From: Clostridia bacterium
Lineage (GTDB): Bacteria > Bacillota > Clostridia > TANB77 > CAG-508
Assembly: GCA_017510825.1 (NCBI GenBank)
Contig: JAFWMA010000022.1
Location: 1 to 45,505, forward strand
DNA length: 45,505 nucleotides
Direction: 5' to 3'
Position numbers and translations under genes: made by a program. The notes under the pieces are model-generated. The model was not told the origin of the DNA, did no database searches, and saw nothing but the letters and a program-made list of their open reading frames with translations. Numbering within the stretch: position 1 is the first letter of the stretch; each line of letters starts with the position of its first letter. Of the stretch, positions 14,664 to 22,846 are shown one piece after another.

Positions 14664-16889
14664 TTATTTCATTGACAATTTAACCTTTTGTCTTTCTTTA
14701 TCTATATCAATTACCCTTACTTTAACAACATCACCTATTGCAACTATTTCTGATGGATTCCTTACAAATTTATCACTCATTTCTGATATATGCACTAATC
14801 CATCATGTTTGACACCAATATCCACAAATGCACCAAAGTCAGTTATATTCCTAACAGTTCCTGTTAAATCTTGTCCAATTTTCAAATCTTCAAATTTTAG
14901 TACATCTGAGCGAAAAATTGGTTTTGGCATATCATCACGCACATCTCTTCCTGGCTTTGATAATTCCTTGACAATATCCTCCAAAGTAATTTTTCCAATT
15001 CCTAATTCTTCTGCTGTTTTCGAAACATCAATTTCATCCAATGATTTCCTCATTTCTTCTAATTTTACTTTGTCTAATAAATCTTCCTTTTTATATCCAA
15101 ATCTATCAATTAGTTTCTCTGTTGCTTCATAGCTTTCAGGGTGTACTGCCGTAATCTCTAATGGATTATTTCCTCCTGGAATTCTCATAAATCCCGAGCA
15201 CTGTTCAAACGCCACTTTACCTAACTTTGGAACTTTCAGCAGTTGTTTTCTTTCAACAAATTTACCATTTTCCTCTCTATATTTAACAATATTTTTAGCA
15301 ATTCCAGAATTTATTCCCGCTACATACGATAAAAGCGACGGTGTAGCAGTATTTACATCTACACCTACCTCATTAACTGCATCTTCCACAACATTTTTTA
15401 AACTTTCTGATAATTTTTTCTGATTTACATCATGTTGATATTGACCAATTCCTATTGCCTTTGGATCAATTTTCACAAATTCAGCAAGTGGATCTTGGAG
15501 TCTTCTTGCAATGGAGATTGCTCCTCTAATTGATACATTCAAATCCGGATATTCTTCTGAAGCTAACTTGGATGCTGAATAAACTGATGCTCCTGCTTCA
15601 CTAACAATTGTATAATATATTTCTTCACCTGTGCTTTCTTTATATTCCTTAATTGTATCTGAAACAAATTGTTCAGATTCTCTTGAAGCTGTTCCATTTC
15701 CAATTGCAATCATATCTATATTATACTTTCCAAACATCTCAATAAGTGTTTTCTTAGAAGCTTCTATATCGTTCTGTGGTTCAGTTGGATAAATTACACC
15801 TGTTCCAAGAACTTTTCCAGTTTCATCTATAATTGCAAGTTTACATCCTGTTCTATATGCAGGATCAAATCCTAAAACAGTTAAACCTTTTAATGGAGCA
15901 CCCAATAATAATTGTTTTGCATTTTTTCCAAAAACTTTTATAGCTTTTTCTTCTGCTTTTTCAGTTAAATCATTTCTAATCTCTCTGTCTACAGATGGTT
16001 CTATTAGCCTTTTCCACCCATCTTTAATTGCCTGAAAAATCAAATCTTCCCTAGTAATCTCAGGAGTTATTTCATCAATTTTCATATCCATATCCAGTGA
16101 ATTTGTATATTTATAATCTTTAATTGTTCTCTTAGATAAATTATAAATAATTTTATCTTCTGGCTTATCAATTTTAATTTTCAAAAATTCTTCTTTTTCA
16201 CCTCTATTAATTGCTAAAATTCTATGGCTAGGCAAAGTTGACAATTTTTCTTTAAATTCATAGTACATATTATAGGTACTATTGTTCTCAGGGGTTGTAG
16301 CAGTAGTTTCAATCACCCCTTCTCTATAATATACCTTTTTTATATATTTTCTAAATTCCGTATCATCAGAAATTTGTTCAGCAATAATATCTTTAGCGCC
16401 ATTAAGTGCATCTTCTGCAGTTTCAATTTTTAAATCTTTTTCTATTTCTTCTGTTTTTATATATTTTTTTGCCTCTTCATATATTAACTCTTTAGAATCT
16501 TGATTTATAATATTTTCTGCCAATAGCTCTAATCCTTTTGCTTTTGCAACTGTTCCTCTAGTTTTCTTTTTTTGTTTATATGGTCTATAAATATCTTCTA
16601 CTTCTGCTAACGTTTCAGCACTTTCTAAATCTTGAACTATTTCTTCAGTTAATTTCCCTTGATTTTCGATAGATTTCTTTACTTCTTCTTTTCTTTTTTC
16701 CAGATTTCTTAAGTATGTTAATCTATCATTTAAATCACGAAGTATTTCATCACTTAAATTTCCTGTAGCTTCTTTTCTATATCTAGCTATAAAAGGAATT
16801 GTATTTCCTTCATCAATAAGTTCAACAGTTTTATTAACTTGACTATCCTTAATTCCTAATTCATTTGCAATTTTTACTATAATATTCAT
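14664..16889 (-). CDS. tex: Tex, S1-domain RNA-binding transcription accessory protein
   Basis: Tex (YhgF-type) is a cytosolic nucleic-acid-binding protein affecting transcription and RNA turnover. The N-terminal segment (MNIIVKIANELGI, then NTIPFIARYRKEATG) is typical. It is followed by the YqgF/RNase-H-like domain (TVLGFDPAYRTGCKLAIID), the helix-hairpin-helix region (NTATPSLLSYVAGI, REENGKFVERKQLLKVPKLG) and a C-terminal S1 domain (VRNITDFGAFVDIGVKHDGL … HISEMS). At 741 aa it is of normal length and intact. The ATG at 16889 is preferred to an upstream in-frame ATG because GGGAG precedes it. It is read from a promoter at 16921-16949 and is probably co-transcribed with the ATPase. Confidence 0.95.
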   Translation of the reverse strand: MNIIVKIANELGIKDSQVNKTVELIDEGNTIPFIARYRKEATGNLSDEILRDLNDRLTYLRNLEKRKEEVKKSIENQGKLTEEIVQDLESAETLAEVEDIYRPYKQKKKTRGTVAKAKGLELLAENIINQDSKELIYEEAKKYIKTEEIEKDLKIETAEDALNGAKDIIAEQISDDTEFRKYIKKVYYREGVIETTATTPENNSTYNMYYEFKEKLSTLPSHRILAINRGEKEEFLKIKIDKPEDKIIYNLSKRTIKDYKYTNSLDMDMKIDEITPEITREDLIFQAIKDGWKRLIEPSVDREIRNDLTEKAEEKAIKVFGKNAKQLLLGAPLKGLTVLGFDPAYRTGCKLAIIDETGKVLGTGVIYPTEPQNDIEASKKTLIEMFGKYNIDMIAIGNGTASRESEQFVSDTIKEYKESTGEEIYYTIVSEAGASVYSASKLASEEYPDLNVSIRGAISIARRLQDPLAEFVKIDPKAIGIGQYQHDVNQKKLSESLKNVVEDAVNEVGVDVNTATPSLLSYVAGINSGIAKNIVKYREENGKFVERKQLLKVPKLGKVAFEQCSGFMRIPGGNNPLEITAVHPESYEATEKLIDRFGYKKEDLLDKVKLEEMRKSLDEIDVSKTAEELGIGKITLEDIVKELSKPGRDVRDDMPKPIFRSDVLKFEDLKIGQDLTGTVRNITDFGAFVDIGVKHDGLVHISEMSDKFVRNPSEIVAIGDVVKVRVIDIDKERQKVKLSMK

Positions 16890-16920
16890 TATATTTTCTC
16901 CCTTTCTTTTTAACATAGTC

Positions 16921-16949
16921 ATTATACTATATTAGCATTTATTTTACAA
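16921..16949 (-). promoter_or_regulatory. Promoter for tex-ATPase
   Basis: On the minus strand, TTGTAA (16944-16949), 17-nt spacer, TATAAT (16921-16926). Confidence 0.65.
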
Positions 16950-16954
16950 GAAAA

Positions 16955-16988
16955 AACACAGATATTATTATTACCTAATACCTGTGTT
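16955..16988 (-). terminator. Terminator of the GIY-YIG transcript
   Basis: Stem AACACAGATATTA / TAATACCTGTGTT with one mismatch and an 8-nt loop, followed on the minus strand by TTTTTTC. It separates that transcript from the tex promoter. Confidence 0.7.
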
Positions 16989-17054
16989 AATGCTTTACTT
17001 CATTGAAATATATCTTATGTAAAATATTATTATGTTTTCAAATATCTAACTAAT

Positions 17055-17372
17055 TTAAATCATAATATTTTTTACATTGCTGAATTTTCTGCAATCAAAT
17101 TTTCCTTTAAAAAACTTTCCCAATTTTTTTGTTTTAATTAGTTCCTCTTTTTCCATTTTAGATAGCTGTTTAATTTGATATTCCAATTTACAAGCTAAAA
17201 CTTTTTCTTTTGTTCTCCACACCGCTTCAACGTTTTTTGGCTTGTGTGACTTAGTATATTTCGCTGCTATTTTAGCTTTTACAAAATGAGCCTTCATTCT
17301 TTTTTCCAAATCATTAGTGTATCCAGTGTATATTGAATTATCTTCACATCTTATCATATAAGTAAAATACAT
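17055..17372 (-). CDS. GIY-YIG nuclease-domain protein (UPF0213/YhbQ-like)
   Basis: A 105-residue single-domain protein. MYFTYMIRCEDNSIYTGYTN holds the paired YxY/YTG (GIY-YIG-like) elements, followed by the Arg of DLEKRMKAH, AAKYTKSHKP and the late Glu in CKLEYQIKQLSK. These are expected catalytic elements of the small GIY-YIG family; a nucleic-acid substrate is assumed. The start at 17372 has GGAG 6 nt upstream and matches the family's usual first residues. An upstream TTG (17426) overlapping the previous stop by 4 nt would add 18 non-conserved residues. Read after the coiled-coil gene. Confidence 0.88.
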   Translation of the reverse strand: MYFTYMIRCEDNSIYTGYTNDLEKRMKAHFVKAKIAAKYTKSHKPKNVEAVWRTKEKVLACKLEYQIKQLSKMEKEELIKTKKLGKFFKGKFDCRKFSNVKNIMI

Positions 17373-17422
17373 TCTTTTCTCCATATAGTTTTTACTTATA
17401 ATATCATAATTCACATTGAGTT

Positions 17423-18958
17423 TCAATGTTTTTTTATCGGAATAATATACATAGAAATTTTTTCCAGGTCTTCATATTTTATATTTTCATATATAGAATA
17501 AGTATCCTCAACCTCTTTCAGATTATTTATTTTTTCTAACAATTTTTTTTCTACCTTTTTTATCTCTTTTAAACTAGAATTGTGTTTAGAAATAAATTCT
17601 TCTCTAATTTGTTTTCTAATTACCTCAATTTCGCCCAATTGATTTTCCTCTTTTTGCTTTAATTCTTCATTTAACTGACACTTTATTAATTCAATTTTTT
17701 CAAATTGTAAGTCTTCCTTCTCGTCTATTTTTTCGTCTAATTCATTTTTTATTAATTCAATTTCTTCAATATTATTTTTATTTTTTTGATTAATTAAATT
17801 ATTGAATTCTATTGAAAGCTGTTCTTTAATAGTATCTATTTTTTCTTCAAATTTTCTTTCAATCACTTTATTATTTTCATCTATTATATTTATCAATTTA
17901 TCTTCAAATTCTAAACTTATTTCTTTCTTAGCATTTTCAATTTCACTATTATTATTCTTATTGCTCTTTTCAACTATTTCTTCCAAATGTTCTTTTATAC
18001 CATTGCAAATACTTTCTATCTCTAACTTATTATCTTCTTGATTATTTTTCATAGTATCTTGAATCTCTGAAATAATATTATTTTTAGTATTATCTAATTC
18101 TATCTTTATATCTTCATATTTTTGGTCTATTGCTCTATATAACTCATTTTTCATTTTGTTTTCTTCTATTATATTTTTTGTTTCTTTTTTCAAATCAAGT
18201 ATTACAGTTTTGTTTTGTTCATTCCCTTCATTTTTTTCTTTATAATTAGAATCATACTCATTATCCTCCAAATAATCAGCAACTTTTTGTTTATTTAAAA
18301 TAACTCCAATAATATTCCCACCATTTTCTTGAATATTTTTCTTTATATTAATTAAATCTCTTTTTTTGCTAATTTTTGAATTTACAATTAATACAGTTGA
18401 ATCAATTATACTTGATAAAGCTCCACTATCCTTAATTTTTGACGGTGTATCAATAATTATATAATCATATTTATTTTTTAATTCAATAAAAACTCTTTCT
18501 AATTTTTTTAATTCACTTTTTTTAGATAAATAAGCAATTAAATCTACATTTGTTAATACATCAATGTTAATTTCTGTTATTTTTTTTATTTTATGTTGTA
18601 TTACTTTTAAGTCTATATCTTCTTTACCATTATTGTTTTTTGCTTCAGGTACTATAAAAAGCACTTTTTTATTAAATTTATTAAGAGATAATGCAAGATG
18701 AAATGGGACCCAATTATTTTCTTCTAACCTATTACAATTTTCAATTAAAATAGTTTTATTTTCGTTATATGCATTATTAAATAATAATTTGTTTATTATT
18801 TTATCAAAACATCTTTGATTTGTTACTGATTTTTCTTCTTCATTAACAATATTAGGAATTGTACCTAATAATTCTATTTCTGAAAATTTTAACACATCTT
18901 TACTATTAATTATTTTTCTTTTGCTCTTTGATCCAATCATCCCATTAAAATAAATCAT
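17423..18958 (-). CDS. BY-kinase-like (CpsD/CapB) pseudo-ATPase fused to a long coiled coil
   Basis: A 511-residue cytosolic protein. The first 230 residues follow the bacterial tyrosine-kinase/MinD-like pattern: FSEIELLGTIPNI (the usual lead-in before the kinase), a strand-loop-helix where Walker A should lie, LNKFNKKVLFIVPEAK in place of the Walker A' strand, and a preserved Walker-B-like YDYIIIDTPS plus DSTVLIVNSK. The Walker A loop reads ENCNRLEENNWVPF with no GxxxxGK[ST], so ATP binding is probably lost. Residues about 240-480 are Glu/Lys/Asn-rich heptad-like coiled coil. The tail has four closely spaced tyrosines (TYSIYENIKYEDLEKISMY), recalling the tyrosine cluster of BY-kinases. No polysaccharide genes adjoin it. 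A scaffold or filament role is speculative. The SD is 15 nt from the chosen ATG. Confidence 0.7.
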   Translation of the reverse strand: MIYFNGMIGSKSKRKIINSKDVLKFSEIELLGTIPNIVNEEEKSVTNQRCFDKIINKLLFNNAYNENKTILIENCNRLEENNWVPFHLALSLNKFNKKVLFIVPEAKNNNGKEDIDLKVIQHKIKKITEINIDVLTNVDLIAYLSKKSELKKLERVFIELKNKYDYIIIDTPSKIKDSGALSSIIDSTVLIVNSKISKKRDLINIKKNIQENGGNIIGVILNKQKVADYLEDNEYDSNYKEKNEGNEQNKTVILDLKKETKNIIEENKMKNELYRAIDQKYEDIKIELDNTKNNIISEIQDTMKNNQEDNKLEIESICNGIKEHLEEIVEKSNKNNNSEIENAKKEISLEFEDKLINIIDENNKVIERKFEEKIDTIKEQLSIEFNNLINQKNKNNIEEIELIKNELDEKIDEKEDLQFEKIELIKCQLNEELKQKEENQLGEIEVIRKQIREEFISKHNSSLKEIKKVEKKLLEKINNLKEVEDTYSIYENIKYEDLEKISMYIIPIKKH

Positions 18959-18995
18959 AGTTATTCAATAATTCTCCTATAAAAATCTACATAAT

Positions 18996-19024
18996 ATTTT
19001 ATCATGTTCTTGTGATTATTTCAA
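18996..19024 (-). promoter_or_regulatory. Promoter for the coiled-coil protein gene
   Basis: Minus strand: TTGAAA (19019-19024), 17-nt spacer, TAAAAT (18996-19001). A TTGACA also occurs 14 nt further upstream but at poor spacing. Confidence 0.55.
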
Positions 19025-19057
19025 CTTTTTATGTCAAATAGTTTTATAATAAACAAA

Positions 19058-19099
19058 GACTGTTCCTTATTTTCAAAAAATTGAAACCCAGGAACAGTC
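19058..19099 (-). terminator. Terminator after desulfoferrodoxin
   Basis: Outer 9-bp stem GACTGTTCC / GGAACAGTC encloses an inner TTTCAA / TTGAAA pairing. On the minus strand it is followed by a T-rich stretch. Confidence 0.7.
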
Positions 19100-19124
19100 C
19101 TCATTTAGAAATTTTCACACTATC

Positions 19125-19496
19125 TTATTTACTACTCCATAATCCATGTAGATTACAATATGAATAAATTTCAAATTCTCCATCTATATTAAAACTAACA
19201 GTTGGCTTATCACTTGGATCAAGTCTTTCAAAGTTAACATTATCTTTTCCAACATAAGCTATCCACTTTATATAATGTTCTTTTGTCATAGGATGAAGTT
19301 CTTCTCCAACCTTCACATTTACAGTTGTTCCATTGACTTCATAAACAGGAATATGTTTTTCAGTAGCTGCATCAACAGTATTAGGTTCTAATTCTATCAT
19401 TTTATTTCCACAGCACTCTAAATCATCCTCTTTATCATTAATTACACATTTGATTCTTTCACATTTATCACATTTATAAAATTTAACTTTTTTCAT
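19125..19496 (-). CDS. dfx: Desulfoferrodoxin (superoxide reductase)
   Basis: Reduces superoxide to hydrogen peroxide without releasing oxygen, an anaerobe's oxidative-stress enzyme in the cytosol. Both iron sites can be read: centre I cysteines C9, C12, C28, C29 (CDKC … ECCG), and centre II H48 (EKHIP), H68 (HPM), H74 (HYI), C114 and H117 (YCNLHGLW). E47 before H48 is also conserved. The length of 123 aa is typical of the two-iron class. A 14-bp perfect palindrome lies just upstream (19516-19529), a possible operator. The start has AAGGAG upstream. Confidence 0.95.
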   Translation of the reverse strand: MKKVKFYKCDKCERIKCVINDKEDDLECCGNKMIELEPNTVDAATEKHIPVYEVNGTTVNVKVGEELHPMTKEHYIKWIAYVGKDNVNFERLDPSDKPTVSFNIDGEFEIYSYCNLHGLWSSK

Positions 19497-19515
19497 TCTT
19501 AGGCTCCTTTTTCAC

Positions 19516-19529
19516 ACTATTTAAATAGT
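19516..19529. promoter_or_regulatory. Palindrome, candidate operator of dfx
   Basis: ACTATTTAAATAGT is a perfect 14-bp palindrome 20 nt before the dfx start. Position fits a stress-regulator site, but it is not a recognised PerR or Rex consensus. Confidence 0.4.
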
Positions 19530-19547
19530 ATCAAGTATATATCATAT

Positions 19548-20990
19548 TTATTTTAATGGTATATTATCCTTTACAGAATCTGCAAGATTACCCACCAATC
19601 CTTTATTTGCAACTCCAGACACTTTAGTATTATTAGCATTTTTCATTTTTGAATTTGACAATCCCTTTTCCTTCTTAACAAAATTATCAACTTTTCTCAA
19701 ATTTGTCACACTAGTTTTTGTTTCCTTCTCATATGTATGTCTTGCACCTTGATTTCTATATTTCCCATATATGACAGCAAAATAAATTACTCCAGCTAAT
19801 AATAAAATCCAAGGCCAGTCTTTTTCTGTTCCTCTAGCCATAAAGAAAGCAAAAATTCCAGAAAACAGTTCAACCAATATAGAAATAAAAACTAGTTTAG
19901 GCATATGTAAAGGTACACTCCCCATCGTTTCTTTAGTTCTAGCATTAACAGCAACATAGTGTAACAAACTTTTATTTCCTTTTTTCTGTTGATAACTATA
20001 TAACCATACTGGTAAATAAGCGGACTTCCATTGCTGACCTTTAACATCCAAATCTTCCTTGTCCCATCTTACACCTCTATCGTAAAAACTTAGTGAATTG
20101 TTTATAGAAAACCTAACAACGTCTTTTGACTGTTCTCTAACTAAATTACGTAACTGGTCAACATTAGTATCTCTTTTCTCAGAAGTATAACCTTTAATAT
20201 AATTAGCGTCCCATTTGACACTGTTTTCTGTATCAAATGGCATAATAGAATTAATTATATTGTTTGTTTTATCTTTTGATTGAGTATCTAACTTATCTTT
20301 ACTAGACTCTACAGTTAAATCATCTATAGTTATGTCAAATTCTCTTTCAACATCATATAAATCTGCATCATAATATGTTCTTCTATTGTCACCTGAACCA
20401 ACCGTATAACTTCTAGTTTGATGTTCTCCTTGTCCTTTCAAACTTGCATGTGCATTAGCATCAACAATCATATAAGGAAGATAAACTCCCATAATATTAT
20501 CAGATGTAAATTCTCTTCTAAACACAGGATGAGCAAAGAATTTTCTTTTTCCAACAAATTGGTTAATACTGTCTTGTGCATCCTTTTTGGGAATTTTAAA
20601 AGGAAGCACTACATCTGGTACAGCTCCATTAGGTATTTGCTGATTAACCGATAGGGTGTTTCTGCACCAGTGACACCTCGCTTGCGTTGCTTCAGAAGTA
20701 TCAACTACAACCTCAGCACCACAACTACTGCACTTAAATGTTACCATATCATTTGTATCAGCAATTATATCTTGAGCTCCAGACCCCATTTTTTCACCTT
20801 CAAGTTGACTTAAGTCTTTTTCTCCAAAATCAGCTATTTCAGGTTCAAATTCATGTCTACAGAAATTGCATCTTAGTTTTCCATTTTTATTATTTAATGA
20901 AATATCAGTTGAACCACACTTTGGACACTTGCTTTGTCCATCTTTAGCCCCTATGTCTGTCTGAATAATTGTTGGTTCATTTTCTTCCAT
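19548..20990 (-). CDS. Double zinc-ribbon membrane protein (YdjG-like)
   Basis: A 480-residue protein with two N-terminal zinc ribbons: CPKC … CNFC (about residues 22-44) and CSSC … CHWC (about 86-108). A large soluble domain with a conserved-looking LPFKIPK start follows, then two adjacent hydrophobic segments (LVFISILVELFSGIFAFFMA, WILLLAGVIYFAVIYG) near residues 370-415 and a basic tail. In Bacillus subtilis YdjG, a zinc-ribbon membrane protein, works with YdjH/YdjI in PspA-linked membrane-stress response. Here the SPFH gene next door matches YdjI, supporting the same pairing. It lies 102 nt downstream of that gene. Confidence 0.75.
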   Translation of the reverse strand: MEENEPTIIQTDIGAKDGQSKCPKCGSTDISLNNKNGKLRCNFCRHEFEPEIADFGEKDLSQLEGEKMGSGAQDIIADTNDMVTFKCSSCGAEVVVDTSEATQARCHWCRNTLSVNQQIPNGAVPDVVLPFKIPKKDAQDSINQFVGKRKFFAHPVFRREFTSDNIMGVYLPYMIVDANAHASLKGQGEHQTRSYTVGSGDNRRTYYDADLYDVEREFDITIDDLTVESSKDKLDTQSKDKTNNIINSIMPFDTENSVKWDANYIKGYTSEKRDTNVDQLRNLVREQSKDVVRFSINNSLSFYDRGVRWDKEDLDVKGQQWKSAYLPVWLYSYQQKKGNKSLLHYVAVNARTKETMGSVPLHMPKLVFISILVELFSGIFAFFMARGTEKDWPWILLLAGVIYFAVIYGKYRNQGARHTYEKETKTSVTNLRKVDNFVKKEKGLSNSKMKNANNTKVSGVANKGLVGNLADSVKDNIPLK

Positions 20991-21010
20991 AACAATATTC
21001 TCCCTTCTTT

Positions 21011-21050
21011 AAATTATAACAAAAAGAAATACTTCTTTTTGTTATAATTT
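21011..21050. terminator. Perfect hairpin between the SPFH and zinc-ribbon genes
   Basis: Eighteen-bp perfect arms (21011-21028 / 21033-21050) with an ATAC loop. On the minus strand it lies between the SPFH stop and the zinc-ribbon SD. It could be a partial terminator or RNA-stability element that sets the ratio of the two proteins. TATAAT also occurs in each arm, so a promoter overlap is possible. Confidence 0.6.
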
Positions 21051-21092
21051 AATAATTCACTCTATTTTATTTAAAATAAAAAATTTTCAAAA

Positions 21093-22442
21093 CTAAATTC
21101 CAAGCAATTTTGCCTTAGCTTGATCAAATTCTTCTTGCGAAATCACTCCTTGATCAAGTAATTTTTTCATTTTAGCTAACCTTTCATATGGATCCTCTTG
21201 CCCTCCTTGAACTTGTTGTTGCATTTGTGGCTCAGCTGCTTGCTGTAGGTCTTCCATTGGTTGAGGGATTACAGGCTGTTGAGGCACTTCTTGATTATTT
21301 ATTGGTTGTTGACCTTGCTGAACAGGTTGCTGCATTGGTTGTTGACCTTCTTGAACAGGTTGCTGTGCTGCTGGTTGTTGATTAAATGATAAGTTTGGAT
21401 TTGAATATGGTTGTTGAGGTTGTTGCATCGTCCCCATCATTCCTCCCGCTGCTTGAGCTCCCATGCCCATAAAAGCCATTCCGGTTCCTCCACCATTTTC
21501 TCCTGCAGATTGCATTCCACGTGCAACAGCTTGTTGTTGGAATGAATTTCCTCTTGCTCCTGAAAGTGCATCAGCTCTCTTAACATCACTTAACAATGCT
21601 TTTGTATCTTCATCATACTCAATTGCTTGAATTGCAACTTTTATAATTTCAAGTCCCCTATCTGTTTTCCATTGATATGCATCTTCTACTGCTTGAGATA
21701 AGCATTTTGCAAATCCAATTTGGTCTCCTTGAATTTTGTTTATTCTATTTCCTCTAGATGGATCATTTGTATAATTAGAAAATGCTGCTGATAAGCTTCC
21801 TACAACTTCATTAAATAATTGTGCTCCAGCATCATTATCCATATCAGCAAAATCAAAGACTTCACCTGAAGTAATATAATTCATTGGTACAAAACCTTTA
21901 ACAAATAATAAAGGATCAACTATTTTTAAAGTATAAGTTCCTCTTGTAATTGCCCCAGCTTGCCCATTAAGATATGCATCATCCCAATAAATTTCAGATT
22001 GTGTTCCAAATCTATTATTTGGTATTTCTTTTAAATTCACATATACTGCAGTTTGTTGAGAACCTGGTTGACCTCCAAATTTGAATCTTTCCCATGTTTG
22101 TGTAATTGTTGATGCAATTATTCCATCTCCTGCAAATATTGATTTTGCATTTGGATCATCTGATGAAAAAATAAATCCACCTGGTTCTGTAATTAAACCG
22201 GTAACTGCTCCATCTTGTAATGTAATTAATGCAACTCCATCTGGTACTAATATTTTGCTTCCATTAGATATTATTCCTGCAGAACCTTTTGTATTTGACC
22301 CACGTCCATTATTTGTTCCTTGTGCTACTGCTGGAAAAACACCTGCTGTAGCTGGTACATTTGGCATTGGCATATAATAATCCTTCCATTGGTCTGCAAA
22401 TGTGCCTCCTAAAGCTCCTGTAAACGCTTTAATAAATCCCAT
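21093..22442 (-). CDS. SPFH-domain protein with C-terminal SHOCT (YdjI-like)
   Basis: A 449-residue cytosolic or membrane-associated protein. Residues about 30-310 form an SPFH/band-7-type domain (SKILVPDGVALI … WERFKFGGQ … VVGSLSAAFSNYTND … RGLEIIKVAIQAIEYDEDTK). A Gln/Pro-rich linker with QQP repeats (about 340-410) leads to a terminal SHOCT motif (DPYERLAKMKKLLDQGVISQ…). The same order occurs in B. subtilis YdjI and its 'virion core protein' relatives, which help recruit PspA. No PspA or YdjH gene is in the window. A clean promoter lies at 22483-22511. Confidence 0.85.
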   Translation of the reverse strand: MGFIKAFTGALGGTFADQWKDYYMPMPNVPATAGVFPAVAQGTNNGRGSNTKGSAGIISNGSKILVPDGVALITLQDGAVTGLITEPGGFIFSSDDPNAKSIFAGDGIIASTITQTWERFKFGGQPGSQQTAVYVNLKEIPNNRFGTQSEIYWDDAYLNGQAGAITRGTYTLKIVDPLLFVKGFVPMNYITSGEVFDFADMDNDAGAQLFNEVVGSLSAAFSNYTNDPSRGNRINKIQGDQIGFAKCLSQAVEDAYQWKTDRGLEIIKVAIQAIEYDEDTKALLSDVKRADALSGARGNSFQQQAVARGMQSAGENGGGTGMAFMGMGAQAAGGMMGTMQQPQQPYSNPNLSFNQQPAAQQPVQEGQQPMQQPVQQGQQPINNQEVPQQPVIPQPMEDLQQAAEPQMQQQVQGGQEDPYERLAKMKKLLDQGVISQEEFDQAKAKLLGI

Positions 22443-22482
22443 AATTATTCCTCCATTCTTTATACAATTATTTTATGAAACT

Positions 22483-22511
22483 ATTATATAATTCTTTAAC
22501 TAAAAAGTCAA
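22483..22511 (-). promoter_or_regulatory. Promoter for the SPFH/zinc-ribbon genes
   Basis: Minus strand: TTGACT (22506-22511), 17-nt spacer, TATAAT (22483-22488), 40 nt before the start. Confidence 0.75.
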
Positions 22512-22581
22512 AGTTTTTTTTAATTTTAATCTATCATTATTGACTGGTAGTTACAATTAACAGCCTACTTAAAATTATAGA

Positions 22582-22714
22582 TTAGCAAAAAGTAATAATA
22601 TAAAGTGTAGCACTCCGTATATTGCATACTTCTAATTATCTGCCAATTTTTGTAGCCTTAAAAGGTGTCCGACAACAAAGAATAGCGGAACTTTATATTA
22701 TTACCTTTTTCTAA
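22582..22714. repeat. Intergenic inverted-repeat element (133 bp)
   Basis: Arms of about 25 bp (22582-22606 and 22690-22714; TTAGCAAAAAGTAATAATAT side) differ by one inserted base and about one more change, around an 83-nt core. No open frame lies inside. It occupies most of the 400-bp gap between the divergent SPFH and glycoside hydrolase genes. It could be a MITE-like remnant or a structured RNA. Nothing else was seen in this gap except AT-rich promoter-like sequence at 22780-22820. Confidence 0.6.
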
Positions 22715-22846
22715 CTTGATTTAGCTGTGAATAGTAACAGTTTTATAAAAAATTCACCTTTTGTACTTCAAAGCACTAGTAATTATGTAAATTATATGAT
22801 ATAATATAATATATTATGTAAATCTTACATTTTATTAGGGGGTTTT

